Shown in pieces: positions 1-6,407 of a stretch of 7,846 nucleotides of DNA. Source of the DNA: an uncultured Acidimicrobium sp. (GTDB lineage Bacteria > Actinomycetota > Acidimicrobiia > Acidimicrobiales > Ilumatobacteraceae); assembly GCA_903895515.1 (NCBI GenBank), contig CAITUB010000142.1, forward strand, positions 1 through 7,846, written 5' to 3'. Every line of letters begins with the position of its first letter. Positions within the stretch are counted from its first letter, which is position 1. The translations under genes and the position numbers were made by a program. The notes under the pieces are model-generated. The model had not been told where the DNA came from. It was given only the letters and a program-made list of their open reading frames with translations, and did no database searches.

Positions 1-581
1 AATTTCACTGACGCTACAATCAGTATTGGCATCACGAGCAAAGCAACGATTGTCAGTTGCCAGCTCAACGCAGCAAGAAGCACAAGCGCGAACACCACAA
101 GCATTCCTGCCGCCAGAAATTGCAGAAGCCCAAACTGAACCAGTTCAGCCATCGACTCAATGTCTGCTGTCATTCGTGCAACTAACACACCAGCCTTATT
201 GCGGTCATAGAACGCCATGCTCTGTCGTTGCATTTGACGAAATACAGCAAGGCGCAATACTCGCAAGAAGGATTCGCCAGTTCGGTTCAAGTACAAAAAC
301 TGAGCTCGACCAAACACATATGCCACAAGCGCGACCACAAGGTAAATGCCCACTGAAACATTGAGCGAGGTTGGGTTCTTGCCACGAATGCCCAAGTCGA
401 TACCTCGACGCACAAGCAATGGCCCCGCAAGCGCACAGACTGTAGTCACACATACACACGCAAATGCGATGTACATCGTTTTGCGAAATGGTGCAGCCAT
501 TTTCAATACCCGACCGATAACGGTTCGTGCTTGCGCCCTACTGATCTTGTCTTCATCGGTCACGCCACCCTGTGCCCACAT
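1..581 (-). CDS. ABC exporter half-transporter, second subunit (N-terminal membrane part, 3' end cut by window)
   Basis: This is the N-terminal 193 residues of an ABC exporter subunit; the nucleotide-binding domain lies beyond the left edge. It starts at ATG 581-579, one nucleotide after the stop of the upstream ABC gene, with a near-perfect Shine-Dalgarno at 597-589. Visible hydrophobic segments are near residues 35-56 (TM1, with Cys42, Cys44 and Cys49), 74-91, 150-171 and 175-191. The cytoplasmic loop around residues 110-145 carries the typical ABC-exporter pattern: an amphipathic helix, then AFYDRNKAGVLVARMTADIE, matching the family form 'FFD..p.G.l.sR...D'. Order and spacing strongly suggest it pairs with the preceding subunit as a heterodimer. 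Because that subunit has a degenerate catalytic site, this one would be expected to carry the catalytic glutamate, which cannot be checked here. The substrate is unknown. Confidence 0.9.
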   Translation of the reverse strand, partial: MWAQGGVTDEDKISRAQARTVIGRVLKMAAPFRKTMYIAFACVCVTTVCALAGPLLVRRGIDLGIRGKNPTSLNVSVGIYLVVALVAYVFGRAQFLYLNRTGESFLRVLRLAVFRQMQRQSMAFYDRNKAGVLVARMTADIESMAELVQFGLLQFLAAGMLVVFALVLLAALSWQLTIVALLVMPILIVASVK

Positions 582-582
582 G

Positions 583-2394
583 TCAGTTCACCTCCTTATC
601 CACTGAATCAACATTGCTCATATTCGCAAGCACTTCGTGATAGCGGGCGTTGGATGCAACCAGTTCATCGTGTGCACCAATAGCGGCAACTTTCCCATTG
701 TCAAGCAAAATCACACGATCGGCAAGTGCGATTGTTCCTGGTCGATGGGCTATCACGATGGTGGTGCGACCAGTCATCACAGTTTTCATTGCCTCGCGAA
801 TTTCGCCTTCTTTGCTTGGGTCAACCGCACTTGTCGCATCATCCAAAATCAATACTCTCGGGTTTGCAACTATCGCTCGCGCGATAGCAATTCGCTGGCG
901 TTGCCCACCCGACAATGAAAACCCTCGCTCACCAATAACGGTGTCGTACCCACCAGGTAGTCGAAGGATGAAATCGTGTGCTCCAGATAACTTTGCTGCA
1001 CGTTCAATATCGGCACTGCTCGAATTCGGTTTAGCAAACGCAATATTGTTACGCACCGAATCGTTAAACAACACGGTGTCCTCAAACACGAGCCCAATTT
1101 GTTGTCTCAGGTCAGACAACTTCAATTTTCGAACATCAATCCCATCAATGAATACGTGACCGCTCTGCGTGTCATAGAAGCGCAGCAACAATCGAGCAAT
1201 CGTGGACTTGCCAGATCCTGTTGCCCCAACAATGGCAATGCTCTCGCCACCTTTAATCTCCACACTGAAGTTGCGTAGTACTGGAAAGTCTGAGTTGTAA
1301 CCAAACACCACTTTGTCGAACTTCACTGCACCAAGAGTCTCTTGTGAATTTGTAGGTAATTGCTTCGGCTGTGCTACCTCAACTATTTCCGATTTCGTTG
1401 CCATTACTTCATTAATGCGCACAAGCGCAGCAGCAGCGCGCTGACCAAGAGCAACGATCATGCCGATGTTGCGCAGTGGCCAAATGAGCAATGTCAGATA
1501 CACGTTGAACGCGACCAAATCACCAATGGAGAGATCGCCGTTCAACACTCGGTGACCACCGACGCCCAATACTGCAACTAATCCAAGAGCTGGAAGCACA
1601 TCGATAGCAGGCATGAAACTTGAACGGATTCGCGCAGCCTTCATCGACTCGCGCAAAATATCGTCAGCTTCCTTTTCTAGTTTTTCAAACTGCACCTGCT
1701 CGGCGCCGAAACCCTTCACCACGCGCACACCAGAAACGCTTTCCTCAACCACGTTTGCAAGTTGAGCTTGTTCGGCTTGCACTGCAATAGATGCGGGATG
1801 AATTCGGTGACTAAATCGCCGTGCTGCCAAATTGACAAACGGCAATGGAATAAGCGCGACTACCGCCAAAATGGGGTCGGTAATGAACAGAATTGTTGTG
1901 ACTGCAAAAATTTGAATCACATTCGACAACGTGATGGGAATCATCACGATGAACCCCTGAATTTGCATGAGGTCGCTCGAGGCTCGACTCATTAACTGTC
2001 CTGTTTGAGCCTTGTCGTGATATCCAATGTCCAAATTCAACACATGCGCAAACAAGCGCTCACGAAACTTCATTTCCGCCCAACGGCTTTCGCGAAATGC
2101 GATGTACCGGCGCATGCCAGAGAGCACTCCTGTCAGCACCCCGAGTCCGCCAATAATCAACGCCCATCGCAACAACGGACCATTCTTTTCAATACCGTCG
2201 TTGATGGCGTATTTCGTCATCTGTGGCACTGCAACTTTGAACGACGCCCACAAAATGCCCACCAATGCACCGAGCAGCAAATTGCGACGCTGCATTCTCA
2301 GTGCTGCGCGCAACAACCTCCAGCCTTCGCTGCGTTGTGACTCCTCAAATTCCAGTCGCGTCGCAACTTCAGAATCGGACTCAATGGACGTCAT
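583..2394 (-). CDS. ABC exporter half-transporter with degenerate ATP site (603 aa, membrane domain plus NBD)
   Basis: This is a full-length type IV (MsbA/TM287-like) half-transporter acting in the cytoplasmic membrane. The six-helix domain spans about residues 37-320, with hydrophobic stretches near 38-57, 77-97, 148-170, 173-193, 262-285 and 292-315. The NBD (about 355-595) has A-loop Tyr366, Walker A GATGSGKST (390-398), signature LSGGQ (494-498), Walker B VLILD (514-518) and the H-loop His550. Two key positions deviate: the catalytic glutamate after Walker B is Asp519, and the Q-loop glutamine is Glu438 (in VFEDT). Asp for Glu is known in the degenerate-site subunit of heterodimeric exporters such as TM287/288 and BmrCD, so a heterodimer with the adjacent downstream subunit is inferred. 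It begins 15 nt after the oxidoreductase stop, with only a weak ribosome site (CGGAA). Exported substrate unknown; drug or lipid-like compounds are the usual possibilities. Confidence 0.95.
   Translation of the reverse strand: MTSIESDSEVATRLEFEESQRSEGWRLLRAALRMQRRNLLLGALVGILWASFKVAVPQMTKYAINDGIEKNGPLLRWALIIGGLGVLTGVLSGMRRYIAFRESRWAEMKFRERLFAHVLNLDIGYHDKAQTGQLMSRASSDLMQIQGFIVMIPITLSNVIQIFAVTTILFITDPILAVVALIPLPFVNLAARRFSHRIHPASIAVQAEQAQLANVVEESVSGVRVVKGFGAEQVQFEKLEKEADDILRESMKAARIRSSFMPAIDVLPALGLVAVLGVGGHRVLNGDLSIGDLVAFNVYLTLLIWPLRNIGMIVALGQRAAAALVRINEVMATKSEIVEVAQPKQLPTNSQETLGAVKFDKVVFGYNSDFPVLRNFSVEIKGGESIAIVGATGSGKSTIARLLLRFYDTQSGHVFIDGIDVRKLKLSDLRQQIGLVFEDTVLFNDSVRNNIAFAKPNSSSADIERAAKLSGAHDFILRLPGGYDTVIGERGFSLSGGQRQRIAIARAIVANPRVLILDDATSAVDPSKEGEIREAMKTVMTGRTTIVIAHRPGTIALADRVILLDNGKVAAIGAHDELVASNARYHEVLANMSNVDSVDKEVN
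589..597 (-). promoter_or_regulatory. Strong Shine-Dalgarno inside the end of the upstream ABC gene
   Basis: On the minus strand AAGGAGGTG lies 7 nt before ATG 581-579 (9 nt counted from AAGGAGG). It matches nearly the full anti-Shine-Dalgarno sequence of 16S rRNA. It also encodes the last Lys-Glu-Val codons of the first ABC subunit, so it serves both genes and fixes the start of the second subunit. Confidence 0.85.
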
Positions 2395-2409
2395 GGTGAT
2401 TCCGGTGAA

Positions 2410-3387
2410 TCAGCCGGCGCTTGGTGAAAGCGCTTCAACCGACTTCCAATAATCCAACTGTGGATCAAGGGGAAGAATTGCAAGTGAAGATGTGGTGACA
2501 CCGTTCTTGAAATACTCAGAAATGATGTCACGGCAATGTGCAGGACTTCCGTGCACCACCAATTCGTCCACCACCTGATCGGGAATTGCAGCCAAGGCTG
2601 CTTTGCGGTCGCCCGCCTTCCACGCATCCCACATTCCTTGCATCAACGGCGCACGACCCATCCAACGATGGAAGTCGGCGTACACCGGAACGTTCATGTA
2701 GGCAGCAATTGCGAAACGAGCACCAGCGCGCACCACTTCGGTGTCTTCGCTTGGGCATACAAAAATGCGCGCAGTGATCTCTTTCTCCACTCCGTTGGCA
2801 GCGTCGTTCACCACTTTTGCAACTTTGGTTACGTCTTGTGCGCTCAGCCAGTTAATGATGACACCGTCTGCTTCGCGCGCACCCAACTTCAGCATTCCTT
2901 CACGAAGCGCCGCAATGAGAATCGTTGGCTTTTGTGCCGGCTTAATGCTCAGGCGAAATCCGTCCACCTTAAACGTGTCGTATTCCTTGGTGATTTTTTC
3001 TCCAGAAAATGCATCATGCATAAATCGAACAACGTCGCGCACTTTTTTGTACGGGTCAACGAATGGCACACCATTCCAACGCTCCACAATCACATTGCTT
3101 GACGAACCAATCCCAATTGCAAAACGACCAGGCGCAGCATCGGCAAGTGCGGCAACACTTTGCGCAATCACCGGAGCCGTGCGCGTGTATGCCGGAACAA
3201 TTGCGGTGCCAAGACGAAGGCGTGGTTCCCAAGCTGCGGCTAATGCCAGCGGGGTGAATGCATCTGCACCATCGGTTTCAGCAGACCAAATGTCGCTGTA
3301 TCCCCAGTCGGCCAACTGTGCATATTTTTCTTTGTGATCGTGCAAATGACCTGGAAGTGGAACTGTCATTCCGTTGCGGCGAATCAT
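2410..3387 (-). CDS. Luciferase-like monooxygenase family oxidoreductase, probably F420-dependent (325 aa)
   Basis: This is a TIM-barrel flavin/F420 oxidoreductase of the bacterial-luciferase family, cytoplasmic, probably using coenzyme F420 in a hydride-transfer reaction on an unknown substrate. Family features include Trp34..Glu37 followed by DGADAFTPLALAAA (39-52), a strand LRLGTAIVPAYTRTAP (57-72), and GRFAIGIGSSSNVIVERWNG (87-106), the glycine-rich segment near the cofactor phosphate. A later conserved core is PTILIAALREGMLKLGAREADGV (154-176). Length is normal for the family (about 300-350 aa). I chose ATG 3387-3385 because it overlaps the thioesterase stop as ATGA and has GGAGG 8 nt upstream; Met7 (3369) has no good ribosome site. 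FMN use instead of F420 cannot be excluded from sequence alone. It lies between the thioesterase gene and the ABC pair. Confidence 0.88.
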   Translation of the reverse strand: MIRRNGMTVPLPGHLHDHKEKYAQLADWGYSDIWSAETDGADAFTPLALAAAWEPRLRLGTAIVPAYTRTAPVIAQSVAALADAAPGRFAIGIGSSSNVIVERWNGVPFVDPYKKVRDVVRFMHDAFSGEKITKEYDTFKVDGFRLSIKPAQKPTILIAALREGMLKLGAREADGVIINWLSAQDVTKVAKVVNDAANGVEKEITARIFVCPSEDTEVVRAGARFAIAAYMNVPVYADFHRWMGRAPLMQGMWDAWKAGDRKAALAAIPDQVVDELVVHGSPAHCRDIISEYFKNGVTTSSLAILPLDPQLDYWKSVEALSPSAG

Positions 3388-4202
3388 TTTGGTTCCCTCC
3401 ACATTCGAGCAATACAACTTTGACTTGCGGTGGCAAGAAACGTTCCGTCTTCGGCGAACATGTTTACTGTTCCGTGCCCGAAGCCGCGTTCCACGCCTTG
3501 TATATGTATGTCTAACAACACCCACTTGGTGGGAACGAGGCGAACCACGCGAAGCGTGTTATCCAGGCTGTTCCCTCCACCTCGAATGCCAAGTGCTTGC
3601 CCTACGCCCATAGGCACAAAGTCGCCCAACACGGCCAACGTTGCCGTGTCTACGCCGTCGATCACGTCTGGTATTCGGGCCCACATCAGCGTGCGGCCAT
3701 CATTTGGGGTTCCATCTAGGTCTTCTAGTTCGCGCCCAATGACAAAACGTTCTTCCATTTTTTCATGGATGGTGTTTGTAACGTCGCCGCGATGTGCGCG
3801 TTGCTTCAAAGCACTAGGTGGTGGCACATCGGGCATGGTCACAAATGAATGTGCGTACTCGAAAGGGCGCTCGCCAACTGCTGCATTCACTGTCAAAATT
3901 TCGCGATCGCCAACGTGACACACTGCGCGCGCTTGCGTTATCTGATGACCAACAACTGCAAGCGTGACATCGATATCCATTGTCTCGCCAGTTCGCGCAT
4001 ACGACAGATACTGGGCAGTTGCCCACACACACGTGCGGCCAGATAGTTCTTCGATTGCAGCTACAGCAGCCGCCAACCCGCAACCACCCCACAGAAAATT
4101 GCCACCCGTTACTAGGCCGGGTCGAACGACCATTGACCACCGACCGTTTGTCGGTCCAAAAACCCCTGATGGTTCTATTCCGAGAAAGGCTTTGGTATTC
4201 AT
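3384..4202 (-). CDS. TesB-type (double hotdog) acyl-CoA thioesterase (272 aa)
   Basis: This is a likely cytoplasmic acyl-CoA thioesterase, hydrolysing acyl-CoA to free acid and CoA. The N-terminal hotdog has GGNFLWGGCGLAAAVAAI (33-50), the central-helix region, followed by strands rich in the pattern seen in thioesterase II proteins (about 58-110). The C-terminal hotdog (about 165-268) has LGDFVP (192-197), NSLDNTLRV (211-219), DIHIQGVERGFGHG (231-244) and ATASQSCIAR (257-266). Compared by eye with E. coli TesB, whose catalytic residues are Asp204, Thr228 and Gln278, the equivalents here would be Asp194, Ser212 (Thr to Ser) and Gln261; that alignment is inference from memory. ATG 4202 is the most upstream ATG possible, because a stop in frame lies at 4211-4209. 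A GGTGAT ribosome site lies 5 nt before it. First gene of the minus-strand block; the substrate chain is unknown. Confidence 0.85.
   Translation of the reverse strand: MNTKAFLGIEPSGVFGPTNGRWSMVVRPGLVTGGNFLWGGCGLAAAVAAIEELSGRTCVWATAQYLSYARTGETMDIDVTLAVVGHQITQARAVCHVGDREILTVNAAVGERPFEYAHSFVTMPDVPPPSALKQRAHRGDVTNTIHEKMEERFVIGRELEDLDGTPNDGRTLMWARIPDVIDGVDTATLAVLGDFVPMGVGQALGIRGGGNSLDNTLRVVRLVPTKWVLLDIHIQGVERGFGHGTVNMFAEDGTFLATASQSCIARMWREPK
3396..3400 (-). promoter_or_regulatory. Shine-Dalgarno for the luciferase-like oxidoreductase
   Basis: GGAGG on the minus strand sits 8 nt before ATG 3387-3385, inside the last codons (Trp-Arg-Glu-Pro-Lys) of the thioesterase. With the ATGA overlap it suggests translational coupling and decides the start. 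Confidence 0.75.
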
Positions 4203-4207
4203 AATGC

Positions 4208-4213
4208 ATCACC
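4208..4213 (-). promoter_or_regulatory. Probable ribosome binding site of the thioesterase gene
   Basis: GGTGAT on the minus strand pairs with the 5' part of the anti-Shine-Dalgarno and lies 5 nt before ATG 4202-4200. It lacks the GGAGG core, so support is moderate. Confidence 0.4.
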
Positions 4214-4242
4214 ACACTAATAGAGCGAGTGATTTTGCCGAC

Positions 4243-4248
4243 TACTTT
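4243..4248 (+). promoter_or_regulatory. Candidate -10 element for a leaderless amidase transcript
   Basis: TACTTT fits the actinobacterial -10 pattern TAnnnT. The base seven positions after its last T is the A of the amidase ATG at 4255, the usual distance to a transcription start. No Shine-Dalgarno precedes this ATG. Together these point to a leaderless mRNA, but no -35 element supports it and a TAnnnT match is easily found by chance. Confidence 0.35.
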
Positions 4249-4254
4249 AAGACA

Positions 4255-5658
4255 ATGAGCACAACTGATACTCCGTGGATGGGCGATGCATGCTCGCTTG
4301 TAGATGCCTTTCGCAAAAACGAGCGTTCCCCACTGGAAGAGTTGCAAGCATCGTTAAATGCCATTGAAAAAAGTTCGCTCAATGCTTTTTCATTTCTTGA
4401 TCCAGATGGAGCACTTGATCGAGCAAAGTCTGCTGACGTGTCAAAACCATTTGGCGGAATTCCACTTGGCGTAAAAGAACTCGATGCTGTTCAAGGATGG
4501 CCATACACAGAAGCATGTGTGGTCTTTGCTGACCGCAAGGCAACACACACATCCGTCATGGTCGAACGTGTTACGCAACATGGTGGAGCAAATGCAATTG
4601 GGTTGTGCACCGCAAGCGAATTTGGTGGCGTGAATGTCACTCGCACTGTTTTGAATGGTGTAACACATAACCCGTGGCAACATGGTCGCACTCCAGGCGG
4701 TTCTTCTGGTGGAAGTGCTGCCGCAGTTGCTGGTGGTCTCGTCACTATTGCAACCGGTGGCGATGGCGGAGGTTCAATTCGAATTCCCGCAGGCTTCACA
4801 GGTCTTGTCGGGTTAAAGGCAACGTTTGGCAGAATCCCTCGCGCGCCACACACCGAACTTGGAAATCTCACCGTAAACACAGGAGTGATGGCACGAAGCA
4901 TTCGCGACACTGCACGTTGGTTCGACGTGTGCAACGGGCACGACGCACGAGATCCACTCAGTTTGCAACGAGTTGAAAACTGGGAACTCGAATTAGGAAG
5001 TCACGCTGAATCGTTGCGCGGTAAAACTGCGGTGCTCGCTCCTAATTGGGGTGGTGCAGTCGTCTCCCCTGCAATGTGGCAACAACTTGAGGAATATGCG
5101 CGGCATCTTGCGTCTATCACTGGAATGCAGATCATCACCGTCGACACCACGCTTCCCAGCATGGGAGCTGCTTGGTCAATCAGCGGAATGATTGAAATTC
5201 AGATGCAATTGGCAGACCATTGGCCAGCATGCGCCGATGTGCTCACTCCAGAAATGCGATTTGGGATTCAAGCAACTCTCGGTAAATACGGAGCAGAGGC
5301 CCGCGCGAAAATTGAAGCTCGTCGTGCTGCGCTGAATCAGCGAATGCACGAAATTTTCCAAGCGGCAGATTTTGTGATTACCGCAAGCAACCCCGATGTT
5401 GCTTTCAATGCAGAAGGTCCATTGCCATCAATTTTTGGTGGAGTATCGGGTGGGATGGGAAACAACGGCAAGCTCACCTTTCCGGCAAACATGTACGGCA
5501 ACCCCGCAATTTCCATTCCGTCTGGACTCATCGATGGCCTACCTGTGGCACTGCAAGTAAACGGACGTCATTTCAGCGAACAATTACTGCTCGAACTCGG
5601 TCTTGCTATGGAACGCTCACGACCATGGGCGCTTGTTGCACCGAACTCACCGAACTAA
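4255..5658 (+). CDS. Amidase-signature (AS) family amidohydrolase (467 aa)
   Basis: This is a serine amidase hydrolysing amide bonds (R-CONH2 or substituted amides), probably cytoplasmic since no signal peptide is seen. The family's Lys-Ser-Ser triad is intact: Lys74 in PLGVKELD (70-77), cis-Ser150 in TPGGSSGGS (146-154) and nucleophile Ser174 in GGDGGGSIRIPA (168-179). The 24-residue gap between the serines equals that of FAAH (Ser217-Ser241). Two mild oddities: VKEL where VKDL is common, and Gly169 where Thr or Ser usually precedes the Asp. Length is normal (about 450-500). I chose ATG 4255 because it leaves a usual short N-terminus before the conserved region beginning near residue 13; Met9 (4279) is possible, and ATG 4204 is in frame but would nearly touch the thioesterase start. 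GatA is possible by fold, but no gatB or gatC is nearby. The specific substrate is unknown. It is the only plus-strand gene here, and its stop overlaps that of the next gene. Confidence 0.9.
   Translation: MSTTDTPWMGDACSLVDAFRKNERSPLEELQASLNAIEKSSLNAFSFLDPDGALDRAKSADVSKPFGGIPLGVKELDAVQGWPYTEACVVFADRKATHTSVMVERVTQHGGANAIGLCTASEFGGVNVTRTVLNGVTHNPWQHGRTPGGSSGGSAAAVAGGLVTIATGGDGGGSIRIPAGFTGLVGLKATFGRIPRAPHTELGNLTVNTGVMARSIRDTARWFDVCNGHDARDPLSLQRVENWELELGSHAESLRGKTAVLAPNWGGAVVSPAMWQQLEEYARHLASITGMQIITVDTTLPSMGAAWSISGMIEIQMQLADHWPACADVLTPEMRFGIQATLGKYGAEARAKIEARRAALNQRMHEIFQAADFVITASNPDVAFNAEGPLPSIFGGVSGGMGNNGKLTFPANMYGNPAISIPSGLIDGLPVALQVNGRHFSEQLLLELGLAMERSRPWALVAPNSPN
5639..5656 (+). repeat. Perfect 9-bp tandem duplication at the end of the amidase gene
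   Basis: CACCGAACT occurs twice in direct succession (5639-5647 and 5648-5656). It makes the amidase end Pro-Asn-Ser-Pro-Asn before TAA. Removing one copy would delete three residues and keep both the amidase stop and the opposing gene's stop, so the duplication is neutral in frame. Confidence 0.8.
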
Positions 5659-6395
5659 GCGAGTAGCGCACGACCAACAATGTCGGTGCAAAACGCAGTG
5701 AGAATTGCCAAGTACATCAATCCTGTTGCTGCCATTACTGCCGAATAGCTGCGTTCTTTCAACGCCGCTCGCGTGACTAATGCAAGCACACCAGTTACCA
5801 CTGCCGACGCAAGCCAGAACCAGCCAAGCACACCATTCCAGCCATCATCAACTGAACCATTCAACACGCTGATCATTCCGGTTGGCAATAGCAACACCAC
5901 TACTTCTAGCGGCCACATGTAAATAACTGCTGTAGTGATTTCATTTATCAACTTCCGCGGCATTCCCGGCTGCACCAAATACCAGTGCCCCAACAACATG
6001 GTGTCGCTCACTGCGCCAAGAAACAGTGTTCCAACGACGATGCGCAATAACGACACAACCATGTCACCGCCGCTGCCTTCGCTCGCTGCAGATATTCCTG
6101 CAGCAATAATTCCCGGGACACCAAGCAGTGGTGCGATCAGATCAAACTTTGATCGCTTGTTTCTCATGAGCACGAACGCAGCAACTGCAACCGCAACGCT
6201 TGAGGCTTCGCGAATAATGCTGACTCCGTAGCGATTACCCAACACAACAGCAATTGCCGCAAAGACACCATAGGTAAGGCGCAACAACATGCCATAGCCC
6301 GCGCCAACTTCGTTTCGACGCGTGGTGAACCACAAGAAGGCAAGACCTCCAACAGCCCATTGCAACATCACCGTTGCCGCTTCTAAACGAATCAT
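5655..6395 (-). CDS. Multi-pass membrane protein of unknown function (246 aa)
   Basis: I do not recognise this family. The protein is very hydrophobic with about seven or eight membrane segments, roughly residues 6-24, 34-53, 64-78, 86-103, 112-136, 152-172, 187-210 and 218-239. The most distinctive stretch is LLGHWYLVQPGMPRKLINEI (134-153), a Gly-His-Trp-Tyr motif at the end of a membrane segment followed by a short polar loop; Asp131, Trp161 and Glu164 lie close by. No transporter, protease or cytochrome signature is complete: there is no CXXCH and no ATP site. The only lone His is His137, so a single metal or heme ligand is conceivable but unsupported. It starts at ATG 6395, 12 nt after the peptidase stop, with only a weak, close ribosome site (CAGG). 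It is last in its block, and its TAG overlaps the amidase TAA. The coding pattern looks real: a full-length frame with conserved-looking helices and tight operon spacing. Confidence 0.85.
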   Translation of the reverse strand: MIRLEAATVMLQWAVGGLAFLWFTTRRNEVGAGYGMLLRLTYGVFAAIAVVLGNRYGVSIIREASSVAVAVAAFVLMRNKRSKFDLIAPLLGVPGIIAAGISAASEGSGGDMVVSLLRIVVGTLFLGAVSDTMLLGHWYLVQPGMPRKLINEITTAVIYMWPLEVVVLLLPTGMISVLNGSVDDGWNGVLGWFWLASAVVTGVLALVTRAALKERSYSAVMAATGLMYLAILTAFCTDIVGRALLA

Positions 6396-6407
6396 GACCT
6401 GAAGAAC

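Larger units (their letters stand above)
4203..4254. promoter_or_regulatory. 52-nt divergent intergenic region between thioesterase and amidase
   Basis: This is the only gap in the window able to hold promoters for two operons. It must drive the thioesterase block leftward and the amidase rightward. On the minus strand the candidates are TAGTGT (4219-4214) or TATTAG (4222-4217) as a -10 element, then GGTGAT (4213-4208) as ribosome site. On the plus strand TACTTT lies at 4243-4248. No convincing -35 hexamer and no clear operator palindrome were seen. Transcripts may start within a few bases of both start codons. Confidence 0.5.

Noticed and set aside
2741..3337. 198-codon open frame antisense to the oxidoreductase, considered as an overlapping gene
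   Set aside because: Ser/Ala/Thr-rich with no motifs, and fully opposite a well-supported luciferase-like gene.
3388..3525. 46-codon upstream extension of the luciferase-like oxidoreductase
   Set aside because: It is very Arg-rich, lies inside the thioesterase gene, and has no family similarity; the ATGA overlap and GGAGG support the start at 3387.
3549..3561. Short hairpin CACGC-GAA-GCGTG
   Set aside because: A five-pair stem in the middle of the thioesterase gene with no T-run; short stems like this are expected by chance.
3964..4254. In-frame N-terminal extension of the amidase of up to 97 codons
   Set aside because: It would run antisense through the thioesterase gene and shows no amidase similarity; the conserved N-terminal region begins just after ATG 4255.
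6085..6104. GCTGCAG / CTGCAGC inverted repeat with a 6-nt loop, a possible terminator or operator
   Set aside because: It lies inside the membrane-protein gene, lacks a T-run on either strand, and the sequence is explained by Ala/Gly/Ser codons.
6133..6156. Overlapping inverted repeats (GATCAAA-C-TTTGATC and GCGATCA/TGATCGC)
   Set aside because: Fully within the coding sequence of the membrane protein, far from any start; no regulatory context, so chance or codon constraint is more likely.
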